A stretch of 10,656 nucleotides of DNA from Larix sibirica (GCA_004151065.3 NWUY0300049356.1:24188-34843), one strand, 5' to 3'; shown: positions 1 to 8,454, numbered from the stretch's first letter. Numbers and translations are program-made. The notes: generated from the letters alone by a model not told the origin.

Positions 1-564
1 AGATTGTTCCTGTGGGAATAACTGGATAGACTTGGTTGCTTCAGAGGATGGGGGCCCCATTGGTGTCTTGGCATGGGTGGTGGTACGAAAAAGATTGTAG
101 ATGGTAGAGTGCTCATGGAGGTATGAGTGGTCAATTTATTTGCTTGATCGTAACATGTGTTGAATAATTTGATGGCATAGACTGTTGAAGGTGGGGGAGT
201 AAATGCACAGCTATAAAATGAGGAACTATGGGTTAATCGTTTCAAGGTGTATGAAATTATTCAAACTTGTGTGAGGTCGACATCATGGGTATCAAATAAT
301 GACTAGGATGCAATGGTGCACACACCCATGGAGGAAATATGCAACCCTCAATAGTTATATTGATGGCATATAATTATTGGGGATTAGAACCCTATGGTTA
401 TCAACGGGAATATCTGGTAAGTGCAATGCAAATAGAGGGAAGGAATTACCTATATGCCAGCTTCAAGATGATACTTGTGATAAAATTTTGGTGCCATTGT
501 TGAGGGGTGGATTCTTGTTCTTATAATGGAGAAACAAGATGTATTTGAGTCTTGGCCATTGTCC
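1..564. other. Unassigned flank downstream of pol (possible 3' UTR or LTR)
   Basis: This stretch follows the integrase stop at 671-673 in the element's sense (minus) direction, after a shared non-coding piece at 565-670. I see no protein of any known family on either strand; the short open frames are unconvincing. Position suggests 3' untranslated region and possibly part of the 3' LTR, but there is no second LTR copy in the window to compare and no clear purine tract on the minus strand. A purine run at 187-199 is on the wrong strand to be this element's polypurine tract. Confidence 0.4.
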
Positions 565-670
565 TGCACATACGGTGCAAATACCCAAGTGTAATAAAGA
601 GCATGGAAAAAGTATTGACGATACAAAATTGATAACCAAAACATTGCGCACATGTGGAGTGCACTTTGGA

Positions 671-1789
671 TTAGGGGTAGAAGTGTTTGAGGTACAAACC
701 ATTGATAGGTATGTTGCGGGTTATTCCTTCAAGGTCAATTAACATGTATGCCCCTTTGGGTAGGAATTGCTTAACAACATAAGGCCATATCCATTTAGAT
801 ACAAATTTACCTAGTCCTGGTTTGTTGTCTTTTTTGGTGTTGAAGATGAGGATAAAGTCACCAATATCGAAGGTGTGAGGTCAAATGTGTCTATGATAGT
901 GTGCTTTGGAGTGTACCTTCATTGACTCATTTTGTTGGAGTGGGTCCTTTCGTTATTCATCAAGGTGTTCCAAAAGAAACAATCGTTTCTCAAGGGATGG
1001 AGTATCAGTTAACAACTCCATAGTTGATTCGAGTGTAGGAATTTGGCACTAGATGGGTAGAACAACTTCTAATCCATGGACGAGGTGAAATGGAGTAAAT
1101 ATTGTAGTCATCTTGACTGAGGTGCGATAATCCCAAATAGCGGGGAATAATATCTGATGCCAATTGAATTTGTTCTTGTTTATGGTGTGTTGGAGCATAG
1201 TTTTAAGACGTTTGTTCACAGCGTCGACTTGGCCATTTGCTTGAGGATAGTAAGATATTGAGAACTCATGCTTGAATCCTAAAAACCATGAGAGTTCCTC
1301 AAAAGTATGATTGCATAAATGGGTTCCATTATCAAAAACTAACTTCTTTGGCACACTGAATCATGAGATGACATGATTAAATTAGAAGAATCGTGCAGCA
1401 ATGGTGTTTGTGAAGTTGAATGTGGGCATTGCTTCAAGTCATTTAGTGAAATAGTCGAATGCCACGATGATATATAAGTGGCCCTGTGTGGAGGTCAGGC
1501 GACATTCCATGAAATCAATTGACCACTTATAGAATAGTCCAACGGTGATGACTGGATGGAGTGGGGTGGGTCATGACCATGTATTGCAGGAAAATACTTG
1601 ACAATTAGGAAATCGTTTAACATCATGAATGCAATCCTTGAATATGGATGGCCAAAAATATTATGCACGAATAATTTTTTGGGCGGTGACGAGGCATGAG
1701 AGGTGGCCACTGCACGCTCCCCTATGACAATCATTGAGGAATTGTTCTGCTTCCTCATGGGTTAAGCAACGTCATAGGATGGTGTCAAC
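671..1789 (-). pseudogene. Integrase pseudogene, copy 1
   Basis: Integrase would join the element's DNA to the host chromosome. Reading from 1789 down, the HHCC zinc-binding region is recognisable (HRGACSGH, then RFPNC, with the first Cys replaced by Phe), followed by the core with WSIDFM (first Asp) and FDNGTH (second Asp). The third acidic position, in YYPQANGQVDAVNK, is Asp instead of the usual Glu (codon 1223-1225). The C-terminal GPY/F-like segment lies near 760-700 and the frame ends at 671-673. Stops at 1772, 1571, 1439, 1382, 1361 and 881 are shared with copy 2. Stops at 1661, 1049 and 953 are private; in copy 2 each of those codons is GAA or GAG. Longest open stretch is 1354-1049. 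Non-functional. Confidence 0.92.
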
Positions 1790-2289
1790 CTCGACAATAC
1801 AAGACATATCCTTTGATAAGTTATCTTGGTGCTTGATGACGGATGCATTAGCGGTCATCACGTGATAGGTGCGGGGTGAACTTTTGACTACAGAGATATG
1901 TTAACATATCACCATACCATGCATCGTCGATGGCTATGAGGAAGATATGTTCATCTGGTAACTGTTCATGCATAGGTTCTCCCAAGGAAGTGGTTGGGAG
2001 GTCAGTGATGAACTCAATGAGGGCCAAGGATTTCTTGCTTTTAGGGTTCACAAAATAAAGGTTAAATTATTGGAGGATAACAATCCAAAGTGAAAACTTA
2101 TTGTTGATAATCATGTGGCTAAGTATGTATTGCATGTGGTTTGAGTCGGCGATCACTATTGTTTTGTGAAGCAAGATGTAGTGGAGTATCTTTTGTATTG
2201 AGAGGATGATGGCTAACGCAAGCTTCTCATCATGAGTGTGGTTGAGCGTTGGTCTTGCCAATTTTTTACTGATGTAGTAAATGACATGT
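1790..2289 (-). pseudogene. RNase H/connection region, C-terminal part, copy 1 (truncated at 2290)
   Basis: This is the 3' part of the RNase H-like region that joins RT to integrase. Recognisable segments are LALAIILSIQKILHYILLHK, SNHMQYILSH and NNKFSLWIVILQ, then KSKKSLALIEFITDLP and DAWYGDMLTYL, all also present in copy 2. A stop follows WIVILQ, and another lies after the SRDD segment near 1848; both are shared with copy 2. The frame changes near 1790 at the passage into integrase, again as in copy 2. The N-terminal half is missing because the sequence breaks at 2290. Confidence 0.82.
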
Positions 2290-2290
2290 N
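2290..2290. other. Undetermined base at a repeat-to-repeat junction
   Basis: A single N sits exactly where sequence matching 4011-4015 (end of the duplicated unit) jumps to sequence matching 565 (its start). This is the signature of two assembly pieces with an unmerged overlap, or of an unresolved base at a tandem-duplication breakpoint. Confidence 0.9.
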
Positions 2291-4015
2291 TGCACATACG
2301 GTGCAAATACCCAAGTGTAATAAAGAGCATGAAAAAAGTATTGACGATACAAAATTGAAAACCAAAACATTGCGCACATTTGGAGTGCACTTTGGATTAG
2401 GGGTAGAAGCGTTTGAGGTACAAACCGGTGATAGGTATGTTGAGGGTTATTCCTTCAAGGTCAATTAACATGTATGCCCCTTTGGGTAGGAATTGCTTAA
2501 CAACATAATGCCATGTCCATTTAGATACAAATTTACCTAGTCCTGGTTTGTTGTCTTTTTTGGTGTTGAAGATGAGGACAAAGTCACCTTCATCGAAGGT
2601 GTGAGGTCAAATGTGTCTGTGATAGTGTGCTTTGGAGTGTACCTTCATCGACTCATTTTGTTGGAGTGGGTCCTTTCGTTCTTCATCAAGGTGTTCCAAA
2701 AGAAACAATTGTTTCTCAAGGGATGGAGTATCAGTTAACAACTCCATAGTTGATTGGAGTGTAGGAATTTGGCACTCGATGGGTAGAACAACTTCTAATC
2801 CATGGACGAGGTGAAGTGGAGTAAATCTTGTAGTCATCTTGACTGAGGTGCGATAATCCCAAAGAGCGAGGAATAAAATCTGATGCCAATTGGATTTGTT
2901 CTTGTTTATGGTGTGTTGGAGCATAGTTTTAAGAAGTTTGTTCATAGCGTTGACTTGGCCATTTGCTTGAGGATAGTAAGATATTGAGAACTCATGCTTG
3001 AATCCTAAAAACCGTGAGAGTTCCTCAAAAGTATGATTGCATAAATGGGTTCCATTATCATAAACTAACTTCTTTGGCACACTGAATCATTAGATGACAT
3101 GATTAAATTAGAAGAATCGTGCAGCAATGGTGCTTGTGAAGGTGAATGTGGGCATTGCTTCAACTCATTTAGTGAAATAGTCGAATGCCACGATGATATA
3201 TAAGTGGCCCTGTGCGGAGGTCAGGTGACATTCCATGAAATCAATTGACCACTTACAGAATAGGCCAATGGTGATGACTGGATGGAGTGGGGTGGGTCAT
3301 GACCATGTATTGCAGGAAAATACCTGACAATTAGGAAATCGTTTAACATCATGAACGCAATCCTTGAATATGGATGGCCAAAAATATTCTGCACTGATTA
3401 TTTTTTGGGCGGTGATGAGGCATGAGAGGTGGCCACTGCACGCTCCCCTATGACAATCATTAAGGAATTGTCCCGCTTCCTCATGGGTTAAGCAACGTCA
3501 TAGGATGGTGTCGACCTCGACAATGCAAGACATATCCTCTGAGAAGTTATCTTGGTGCTTGATGACGGATGCATCAGTGGTCATCACGTGATAGGTGCGG
3601 GGTGAACTTTTGACTGTAGAGATATGTTAACATATCACCATACCATGCATCGTCGATGGCTATGAGGAAGATATGTTCATATTGTAACTGTTCATGCATA
3701 GGTTATCCTAAGGAAGTGGTTGGGAGGTCAGTGATGAACTCAATGAGGGCCAAGGATTTCTTGCTTTTAGGGATCACAAAATAAAGGTCAAATTATTGGA
3801 GGATAACAATCCAAAGTGAAAACTTATTGTTGATAATCCTGTGGCTAAGTATGTATTGCATGTGGTTTGAGTCGGCGATCACTGTTGTTTTGTGAAGCAA
3901 GATGTAGTGGAGTAGCTTTTGTATTGAGAGGATGACGGCTAACGCAAGCTTCTCATCATGAGTGTGGTTGAGCGTTGGTCTTGCCAATTTTTTACTGATG
4001 TAGTAAATGACATGT
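2291..4015 (-). repeat. Direct duplication of the RNase H-integrase segment, copy 2
   Basis: Partner of 565-2289: identical length (1725 bp) and about 96% identity by eye. Unlike copy 1, it continues without a break into RNase H and RT sequence beyond 4015, so it is the copy in its native context. The two copies share at least six integrase stops and one frame change, so their common ancestor was already inactive. Confidence 0.95.
2397..3515 (-). pseudogene. Integrase pseudogene, copy 2
   Basis: This is the better-preserved integrase. From 3515 downward there is the zinc-binding region (HRGACSGH; RFPNC with Phe for the first Cys), the core with WSIDFM and YDNGTH, and YYPQANGQVNAMNK, where the catalytic Glu is Asn (codon 2949-2951). 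The longest open stretch (3080-2607) covers the core C-terminus and the following spacer (RTSVKM, HLVHGLEVVLPIE). After a stop at 2607-2609 the same frame resumes through a GPY/F-like module (YVVKQFLPKGAYMLIDLEG) and ends at YLKRFYP with the stop at 2397-2399. Stops at 3498, 3297, 3165, 3108, 3087 and 2607 are shared with copy 1; the one at 3090 is private. There is no chromodomain. Confidence 0.93.
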
Positions 4016-4268
4016 TCATTTTGACCATCATCCTATTGGACCAAAACACTTTCAACAGCAGAAGATGAGGCCGAGATATATAGGAGGAAATCTTGGTCAA
4101 AGTATGGAGGAAAGAAGAGGGGTGTCAAATCCAATCCTTGCTTTAGTGCGTCGAAGGAGTGTTGGGCATGGTCATCTCATTTGAAAGGGGTGTATTTCCT
4201 AAGCAGACGTAGAAAACCTTATGCCTGGGTGGCATAATCAAGGACAAAATGTTGGAGGAAATTTGGCC
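3516..4268 (-). pseudogene. RNase H / connection region pseudogene
   Basis: This domain follows RT and would degrade the RNA strand of the RNA-DNA hybrid, or act as a connection domain. From 4268 down one frame reads LDYATQA, GFLRLL, SFDALK, DFLLYISAS, HVIYYISKK, HDEKLALAVILSIQKLLHYI, SNHMQYILSH and WIVILQ, which is the usual layout of a gypsy RNase H region. The place where many RNase H domains have Asp (DAS) reads SAS; I am unsure whether this is decay or normal for the family. Stops interrupt it, including one at 4177-4179 where Trp is expected, one after WIVILQ and one at 3703-3705 that copy 1 lacks. The frame changes near 4265 (from RT) and near 3515 (into integrase). I see no second RNase H domain. 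Confidence 0.85.
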
Positions 4269-5080
4269 TTTCCCGGAACACTTTGCAATTGGCATCGTGT
4301 TCGCGGGGATGGTAAGTCAAGGATGGATTAGAATTTAGATGGGACGGTGATGCCTTACTTAGATACTATGAATCCTAAAAACCGGCATGTGGTGACATAG
4401 AACACACATTTCAAGGGGTTCAAGCGTATGTTATATTTATGACAATGCATGAAGATGGTGTGTAGGTCACGAAGTTGATCAGATATTTTTTTAGATTTGG
4501 AGGCTAGGCCATCTAAGAAGTTGAGGACCATATCAACCAAGTCATTGAAAACATCTGCCATAGCCCTTTGAAAGGTGGCTCCAACATTTTTTAGCCCAAA
4601 TGGCATAACCTTGTAAGAAAAGGTGCCTGCAAGGTGTGGTAAATGTCGCTTTGTACTGATCCTTAGGGCAGATTTGTATTTGGATATAACCGAAGAACCG
4701 ATCCATAAAGGATAACATTTCACTACCCATACAAGAACTAATGATTTGGTCGATGAAGGAGGTAGGGTAGTTGTCTTTGGGGAAATCCATATTGATATTG
4801 CGGAAATATGTACAGACTCAAATGGTACCTTGCTTCTTGTTGACAGGGACAAGGTTGGAAACCCATGACGTATAAGCAATGGGGAAAATGAATCCATCTT
4901 GTAGGAGTTTTCTGATCTTAGAATTGATAGCAAGGGCCTTAGAGGGGTGAACATGTCGTTGTTTTTGTCTGACCGGGGTGGCGTCGAGCCATGTGTTGAT
5001 ATGATGTTTGACAATTGAAGGCTCTAGGTCGGAAATTTCTTCATAGGACCATGCAAAGACATCGCATAATTATTTGAAAA
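4269..5080 (-). pseudogene. Reverse transcriptase pseudogene
   Basis: RT copies the element's RNA into DNA. The start is recognisable as DVFAWSYEEI and EPSIVKHHI near 5065-5000, then SNLVPVNKKQGTI, motif A as FMDRFFGY (Asp codon 4701-4703), YKVMPFGLKNVGATFQRAMA (motif B), the catalytic box as FLDG at 4508-4519, NIRLNPLKCVF, and FLGFIVSK before a stop near 4355. The second Asp of YxDD is Gly, which should abolish catalysis. A stop at 4818-4820 fits CGA-to-TGA where Arg is expected. A one-base frame change at about 4620-4639 separates motif A from motif B, and another near 4265 precedes RNase H. The protein read from the upstream part of the long open frame (5014 to about 4640) is an out-of-frame shadow. 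Confidence 0.93.
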
Positions 5081-5429
5081 GGGCTATGAAGCCAGTGATT
5101 TCCTATGGTGAGCATGTCATACCAATTGAGATGTTTTCAATAAATCTTGGTATGACAAAAATATCGACTTGAATTGTGGGGGAAATTTTATCTAGCTTGT
5201 CGTCTTCGAAGGCATCGGGGGTTGGGATGGGATTTTTGAACCAATCGATATGACTAGGAGGTAGAAAATGTTTTGATTCAATCATATATTTCTGAGCTAT
5301 TGACATGATCGGGGGGATCGCAGTGTGGAAAAATGATGACCTATGATGGAGGTCGTCCCACAGGGGTTCATATGAATGCATGGCTTCAATTATTTCTTCA
5401 TCTGTGGAGATGAAATATTCTTCTAACAT
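5081..5429 (-). pseudogene. Pol linker immediately before reverse transcriptase
   Basis: An open stretch of about 108 codons (5429-5103) lies in the frame of the first half of RT. It contains DEEIIEAMHSYEPLWDDLHH and, near its end, IENISIGMTCSP, followed by one stop and then RT. From memory, this arrangement (a WDDLHHRS-like segment, then ENI.IG..CSP just before RT) occurs in related plant gypsy elements. It is an inter-domain spacer; I assign no enzyme activity. Its upstream half is also present at 8457 onward, where block 3 breaks off within EEIIEAM. Confidence 0.75.
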
Positions 5430-6015
5430 GTCTTCATCAAAGTGGGTATGAGTGGACCGATGAGTGATGGGATCGGTTAGTTGGATAGGACCAACTTTAG
5501 CGATAGAGTCACTTGGTGAAAGGGGTATCTAATCAAGATGAAGGATGTCCATATAGAGAAGGGGGATTTTGGGAGGACGGATGATCTCTTCTTGTGGGAA
5601 GACGAGGGGATCTAATTCCTATGGGGAAACTGGTGATGGGGGATCATCGCCGCCAAGGTGAGGAGAAACCACTAGTAAGTTGGTCTCTACAGTGTCACGC
5701 GTAGAGTCATTGTCTTGTTCAATGACCATTGGGAGGGTTGTTCCCAAAGGGATAATGCTATCTGATAGTCGCTTTCGTGCAGCATGAAAGGTGCGTAATG
5801 CAACCAATATAGGGTATTGGAAGGAATTATGAGTCATCGACCTACATGAACAACATGGGTGAGTAACGTAGGTGTGATTGAGAATGATGGCAGGAGTTTG
5901 AGGTTGTCGAAGGGGAAACTGTTTGTCAGGAAAGTGACTGTGGCCATTGAGTTTTCACATAGGTGCTTGCGATAGGAGTGGGGACCGTTGTGGTAATGGT
6001 TTTGATTGAAGCTTC
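5430..6015 (-). pseudogene. Pol linker downstream of the tandem zinc knuckles, copy A
   Basis: This is low-complexity, Pro/Thr/Ser-rich linker with no recognised domain. Segments include SFQYPILVALRTFHAA and PLGTTLPMVIEQDNDSTRD, then acidic and Pro-rich text. Frame 5837-5619 is open and continues with isolated stops into the pre-RT linker. Relative to copy B (8457-9371) there is one extra base in a run near 5932-5936, which breaks the frame here. Copy B keeps 142 open codons across the same region, showing that the linker was once a single continuous coding frame. Confidence 0.65.
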
Positions 6016-6102
6016 TTATAGTGGTTGAGGGGAAGGATCCTCTTCCAATAGTTGAGTGAGGAAAATGGTCACCAAAGCGTCCCAAAAGCGAGGGAGGTCG
6101 AG

Positions 6103-6144
6103 ACAATAATGTGTGTAATTCCCAAACTGGGAGCAAATTGAACA
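6103..6144 (-). other. CCHC-like zinc knuckle 2 of the pol linker (His to Asn)
   Basis: The codons read CSICSQFGNYTHYC. Cys positions fit CX2CX4HX4C, but the His position is Asn (AAT). The His at position 12 might substitute as ligand; this is untested. The same residue is found in copy B at 9197-9238, so the change is older than the split between the two copies. Confidence 0.75.
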
Positions 6145-6279
6145 TGTGTGATTGGTACGCAAGGATTTGGATTTAGTGTTCGAGTTGGATGAAGATGAGG
6201 TGCCCCCTATTACCATGGGTGGTGCATGTGTCACACTAATAGGGGTGTTGAGAAAATTCCTGAGCTATGGCAAGGTGGG

Positions 6280-6321
6280 GCATAGGTTGGTCGCATGGCC
6301 TTGTTTCCCACAAAGATCACA
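6280..6321 (-). other. CCHC zinc knuckle 1 of the pol linker (intact)
   Basis: The codons read CDLCGKQGHATNLC: Cys-2-Cys-4-His-4-Cys, with the Gly before His typical of retroelement knuckles. It is followed by CPTLP and then a stop where copy B has Glu (CCA GAG). The matching place in copy B is cut by the undetermined base at 9372. Confidence 0.85.
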
Positions 6322-6973
6322 TGGTGGAGTGACCCTCTATGTGGGAGTATTGGCCATTACTGGGGATTTTAACCATTGTTAGGTTATTCCCCCTGCTTTA
6401 GGATTAGCAACCCCTGATGATGATTCGAGTGAAGGATTGGGTATGAGGGGGGATTTCAACTTAGGTTGTCCCATGCCCCCATTGGTGGGTTTAGCGATTG
6501 CCGATGTTGGTTTACTTGCAGATGTCATAGGTTCGACTTGCGGTACAGATGGTGTGACCAGCCTAGAATGCACAACAGGCGAGACAAGGATAATATCATA
6601 ATGGACTATGAGATTTGAAGGCATATCTAGGTATGATGTCATAAGGTACCACACCGGTATACCCAAAGTGAGTCTAGGTAGAGTCAGTTGAGCCATAATT
6701 GGCGTCCCTTGCACTCTGGTGGGGGGTACAAGAATGGTATTTGGAAGATAGGGGATACTAATGGACACAATGTTTGTTCAATGCCATGGCTCAGCGGAGG
6801 TGCTGATGATGATGCTGAGGGGGAGGTGGGCACATTTTTAGCAGAACATAATACACCCCTACCAAGTTAGATTCCTTCTACATTCCAGGACCAATATCAA
6901 GGTAAGGGGGTTGACTTGTCCTAAGGATAGTGGGAAGGACATTGTCGATATTGGAATTGGTATTAGGTTCATA
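6322..6973 (-). other. Linker between protease and the knuckle pair
   Basis: Directly after the protease frame ends at 6974, the translation can still be followed in broken frames (for example a DIGPGM-like and SNLVGVYYVL segment near 6915-6850, then PPP). From memory, a similar short segment follows protease in related plant gypsy elements. The rest up to 6768 is unrecognised, with frame changes. Part overlaps the open stretch starting at 6768. Confidence 0.5.
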
Positions 6974-7744
6974 TTAGTTGAGTTGGTCGAGGGTGACTAT
7001 CTTCCCATTAAATGGGAACATTATGATGCAAAAAAGAAAAGAGGTGATTGCCTTCATGGTGTACATGTAACTGCAACCCAATAGGATGTTGTAGTCGAGT
7101 TGTGCATTGAATACTTTGATGTCAATCATGGCCATCTTGCCCCCCAAATCAATAGGGACATTCTGGTACAATCCCTGGGGTTTGGATGGCCTCTCATCGT
7201 ATGCGCGGATAACAATGGATGACGAGACTAACTCAGGTCATCCCAATCATTTCCAAAAATTAGAGGACATGATGCATGTGGATGCTCCTTCATTGATGAT
7301 ACATAGATGAATCATAATGTTTTTTACTGTAATGGGGACTTGAAATGAGACTAACGAGGGTGGTTGTGGTTCACCTTTGTCAAGATCAAAAGTCATGAGG
7401 CGTGAGTCAGAAGGTTCGAGGGCACCAAGTGCATTAAGTAATGCATTTCGTTGAGTTGGGAAAGACTATAGCACTTCTAATGTGGACATCGTGGTGGGTG
7501 ATTGAGCTAAGTCATCCACAATATTGTAATTATGCGTGACTTTCATATTGGGGCTATTGGGGGTGTGCCTAAGTGGGACCTTGGGGATCCATGGGATCTA
7601 TTCACCACTTGGGCGTGGTATCTAAAAAGTCCCCCCTAAGGGGATAGGTATGTGTTCCACTTGGGGGGATTCATGCCTATCATAACCTTTTGGCTCTAGT
7701 CTAAAGGTTGACATCCAACGTATAGATGTTCTAGAAGGAGCCAT
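6974..7744 (-). pseudogene. Aspartic protease (retropepsin) pseudogene, start of pol
   Basis: The protease would cut the Gag and Pol polyproteins. A single frame runs from an ATG at 7744 to 6974, broken by five stops. Recognisable segments are NYNIVDDLAQSP near 7550, PLVSFQVPITVKNI near 7340, the active-site region IINEGASTCIMS near 7300-7265, VIRAYDERPSKPQG near 7215-7175, and then DLGGKMAMIDIKVFNAQLDY and ILLGCSYMY (7171-7070), the flap and ILG regions. The catalytic Asp expected before EGAS is Asn (codon 7292-7294). The plus strand there reads CATTGATG, so a single CpG C-to-T change would account for it. The ATG lies 17 bases after the gag stop at 7761-7763, in another frame; whether it was a real pol start is unknown. 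Confidence 0.9.
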
Positions 7745-7907
7745 CGTTAGAGGGGCAGGGTTACTGTTGTTGAGGAACTACCCCTTGATTGGAAAAGGGT
7801 TGTTGTAACACAATGGTTTGGGGTTGTGTGGGGTTAGGGACCTGAGGGGGATTTACTGTTGTCTTCTTCTTGGCTTCCACCAATTGTTGGAAGTCAGGGA
7901 TAAGAGG

Positions 7908-7949
7908 GAAATAGTGAGTGACATGACCATATTCTTCGCAAATGGAGCA
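7908..7949 (-). other. gag zinc knuckle, last Cys changed to Phe
   Basis: The codons read CSICEEYGHVTHYF: the first Cys pair and His are in place, but the fourth ligand is Phe (TTC; one change from TGC). The partner in copy B (9373-9403) keeps CSICREYGHY and is then cut by the undetermined base. Confidence 0.8.
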
Positions 7950-8454
7950 GGATTAATTGGTGCTTTGGTTTGTGTGCTTCCTTGATTGGGGGGTTATTAG
8001 CCCCTGCATTTGGGTTGCCCTGGTTTTGGTTCTTCTAGGGAGGGGGATTGCGCCCTTTCCCCTGCTGCTAGTTCTATTTTTTCTTTACCTTCTTCTTCCC
8101 CTGATTTTGAGGGTTATGGGGATTTGTTGCGTTCAACTTCTCAAATTCTGGAGCTTTTTGTGCAAAAGAATATTGAACTAGATTTACCCCCATATGAGGT
8201 GTGGTGGATGAACCAATAGGACATGGAAATGGGTAGTAAGGGTTGTATCCCGACAATGGGATAAATGTAGTTTGCTCTCCATAGGATGTCAATGTAGGAT
8301 CAGTTTGTGCCATTTATGGTGGAGTTATAAGTAGGACTATAAGTTTCATACTGTAACTGACCAAGTGGAGGAGTTGGCCAGGAGTAGGGGGTGCTGACAC
8401 TGGAGGGATAGGTGGGTACTAAAGTGCCATATTAAATGGTGTAGGAGTAAGCAG
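7919..8454 (-). repeat. gag repeat, copy A (diverged)
   Basis: Aligns to 9373-9936 in the same orientation at roughly 80% by eye with several indels, including about 30 extra bases near 9780-9815 in copy B. This is far more diverged than the two other repeat pairs, so it represents a different, older relative. Confidence 0.85.

Larger units (their letters stand above)
565..2289 (-). repeat. Direct duplication of the RNase H-integrase segment, copy 1
   Basis: This segment matches 2291-4015 base for base at a constant offset of 1726 with no net insertion or deletion over 1725 bp. By eye I count about 67 differences, roughly 96% identity. It covers the end of the RNase H/connection region, all of the integrase segment and about 100 bp past the pol stop. 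It ends at the undetermined base 2290, where the sequence restarts at the equivalent of 565. Confidence 0.95.
5380..6282 (-). repeat. Linker/zinc-knuckle repeat, copy A
   Basis: Matches 8457-9371 in the same orientation at about 96% by eye. The length differs by 12 bp: copy B has 18 extra bases near 8518-8536, lacks 5 bases near 9330 and lacks one base near 9027. Copy A sits in uninterrupted sequence between protease and RT. Confidence 0.93.
6016..6768 (-). pseudogene. Pol linker with two CCHC zinc knuckles in one frame
   Basis: One frame runs from 6768 to 6016 with three stops. It begins with a Pro/Ser/Thr-rich stretch of about 129 codons with no recognised domain. It then reads CDLCGKQGHATNLC at 6280-6321, a complete CX2CX4HX4C zinc knuckle, and after about 45 codons CSICSQFGNYTHYC at 6103-6144. 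The second has the same Cys spacing, but Asn where the metal-binding His is expected, with a His three residues later. CCHC knuckles normally sit in gag and bind RNA; here they are between protease and RT. Copy B (8457-9371) also carries the second knuckle with the same Asn. A relocated gag fragment, a nested insertion or a real family-specific domain are all possible. Confidence 0.75.
7761..8454 (-). pseudogene. gag C-terminal part, copy A (proline-rich region and zinc knuckle)
   Basis: Gag forms the virus-like particle and binds the element's RNA. This piece has a Pro-rich stretch with SGYNPYYPFPCP and PHMGVNLVQ (open 8313-8074), a Lys-rich tail (QGKKKVKKK), and after a frame change the knuckle at 7908-7949. 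It then continues to a stop at 7761-7763. A TAG at 8419-8421 and a TAA just before the knuckle are both also present at the same places in copy B (9901-9903 and just above 9403). The N-terminal half of this gag is absent because the sequence breaks at 8455. It leads directly into the protease frame, so it is in native context on that side. Confidence 0.85.

Noticed and set aside
187-199. Purine run GAAGGTGGGGGAG resembling a polypurine tract
   Set aside because: It is on the plus strand, opposite to the element, and no LTR-like boundary or second copy supports it.
1495-1758. 87-codon open frame on the minus strand
   Set aside because: It is an out-of-frame shadow: the neighbouring frame carries the integrase zinc-binding region (HRGACSGH, YFWPSIFKD).
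539-2468. Plus-strand open frames at 539-742 and 2232-2468
   Set aside because: They are antisense to the integrase C-terminus and the post-pol region; they resemble each other only because of the duplication.
565-4015. The duplication as a pair of LTRs
   Set aside because: It is coding (RNase H and integrase) and the copies lie next to each other with no internal region, so it is not an LTR pair.
4640-5014. First part of the long open frame 5014-4355
   Set aside because: Only the portion below about 4635 is RT in frame; the upstream portion is a shadow of RT read in the adjacent frame.
5834-6145. 103-codon open frame on the minus strand
   Set aside because: It overlaps zinc knuckle 2 and the linker in a different frame and has no recognisable domain, so it is a shadow.
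6152-8219. Plus-strand open frames (6152-6382, 6688-6870, 7107-7310, 7957-8219)
   Set aside because: All are antisense to protease, linker or gag coding sequence and match no known family; nothing supports transcription from this strand.
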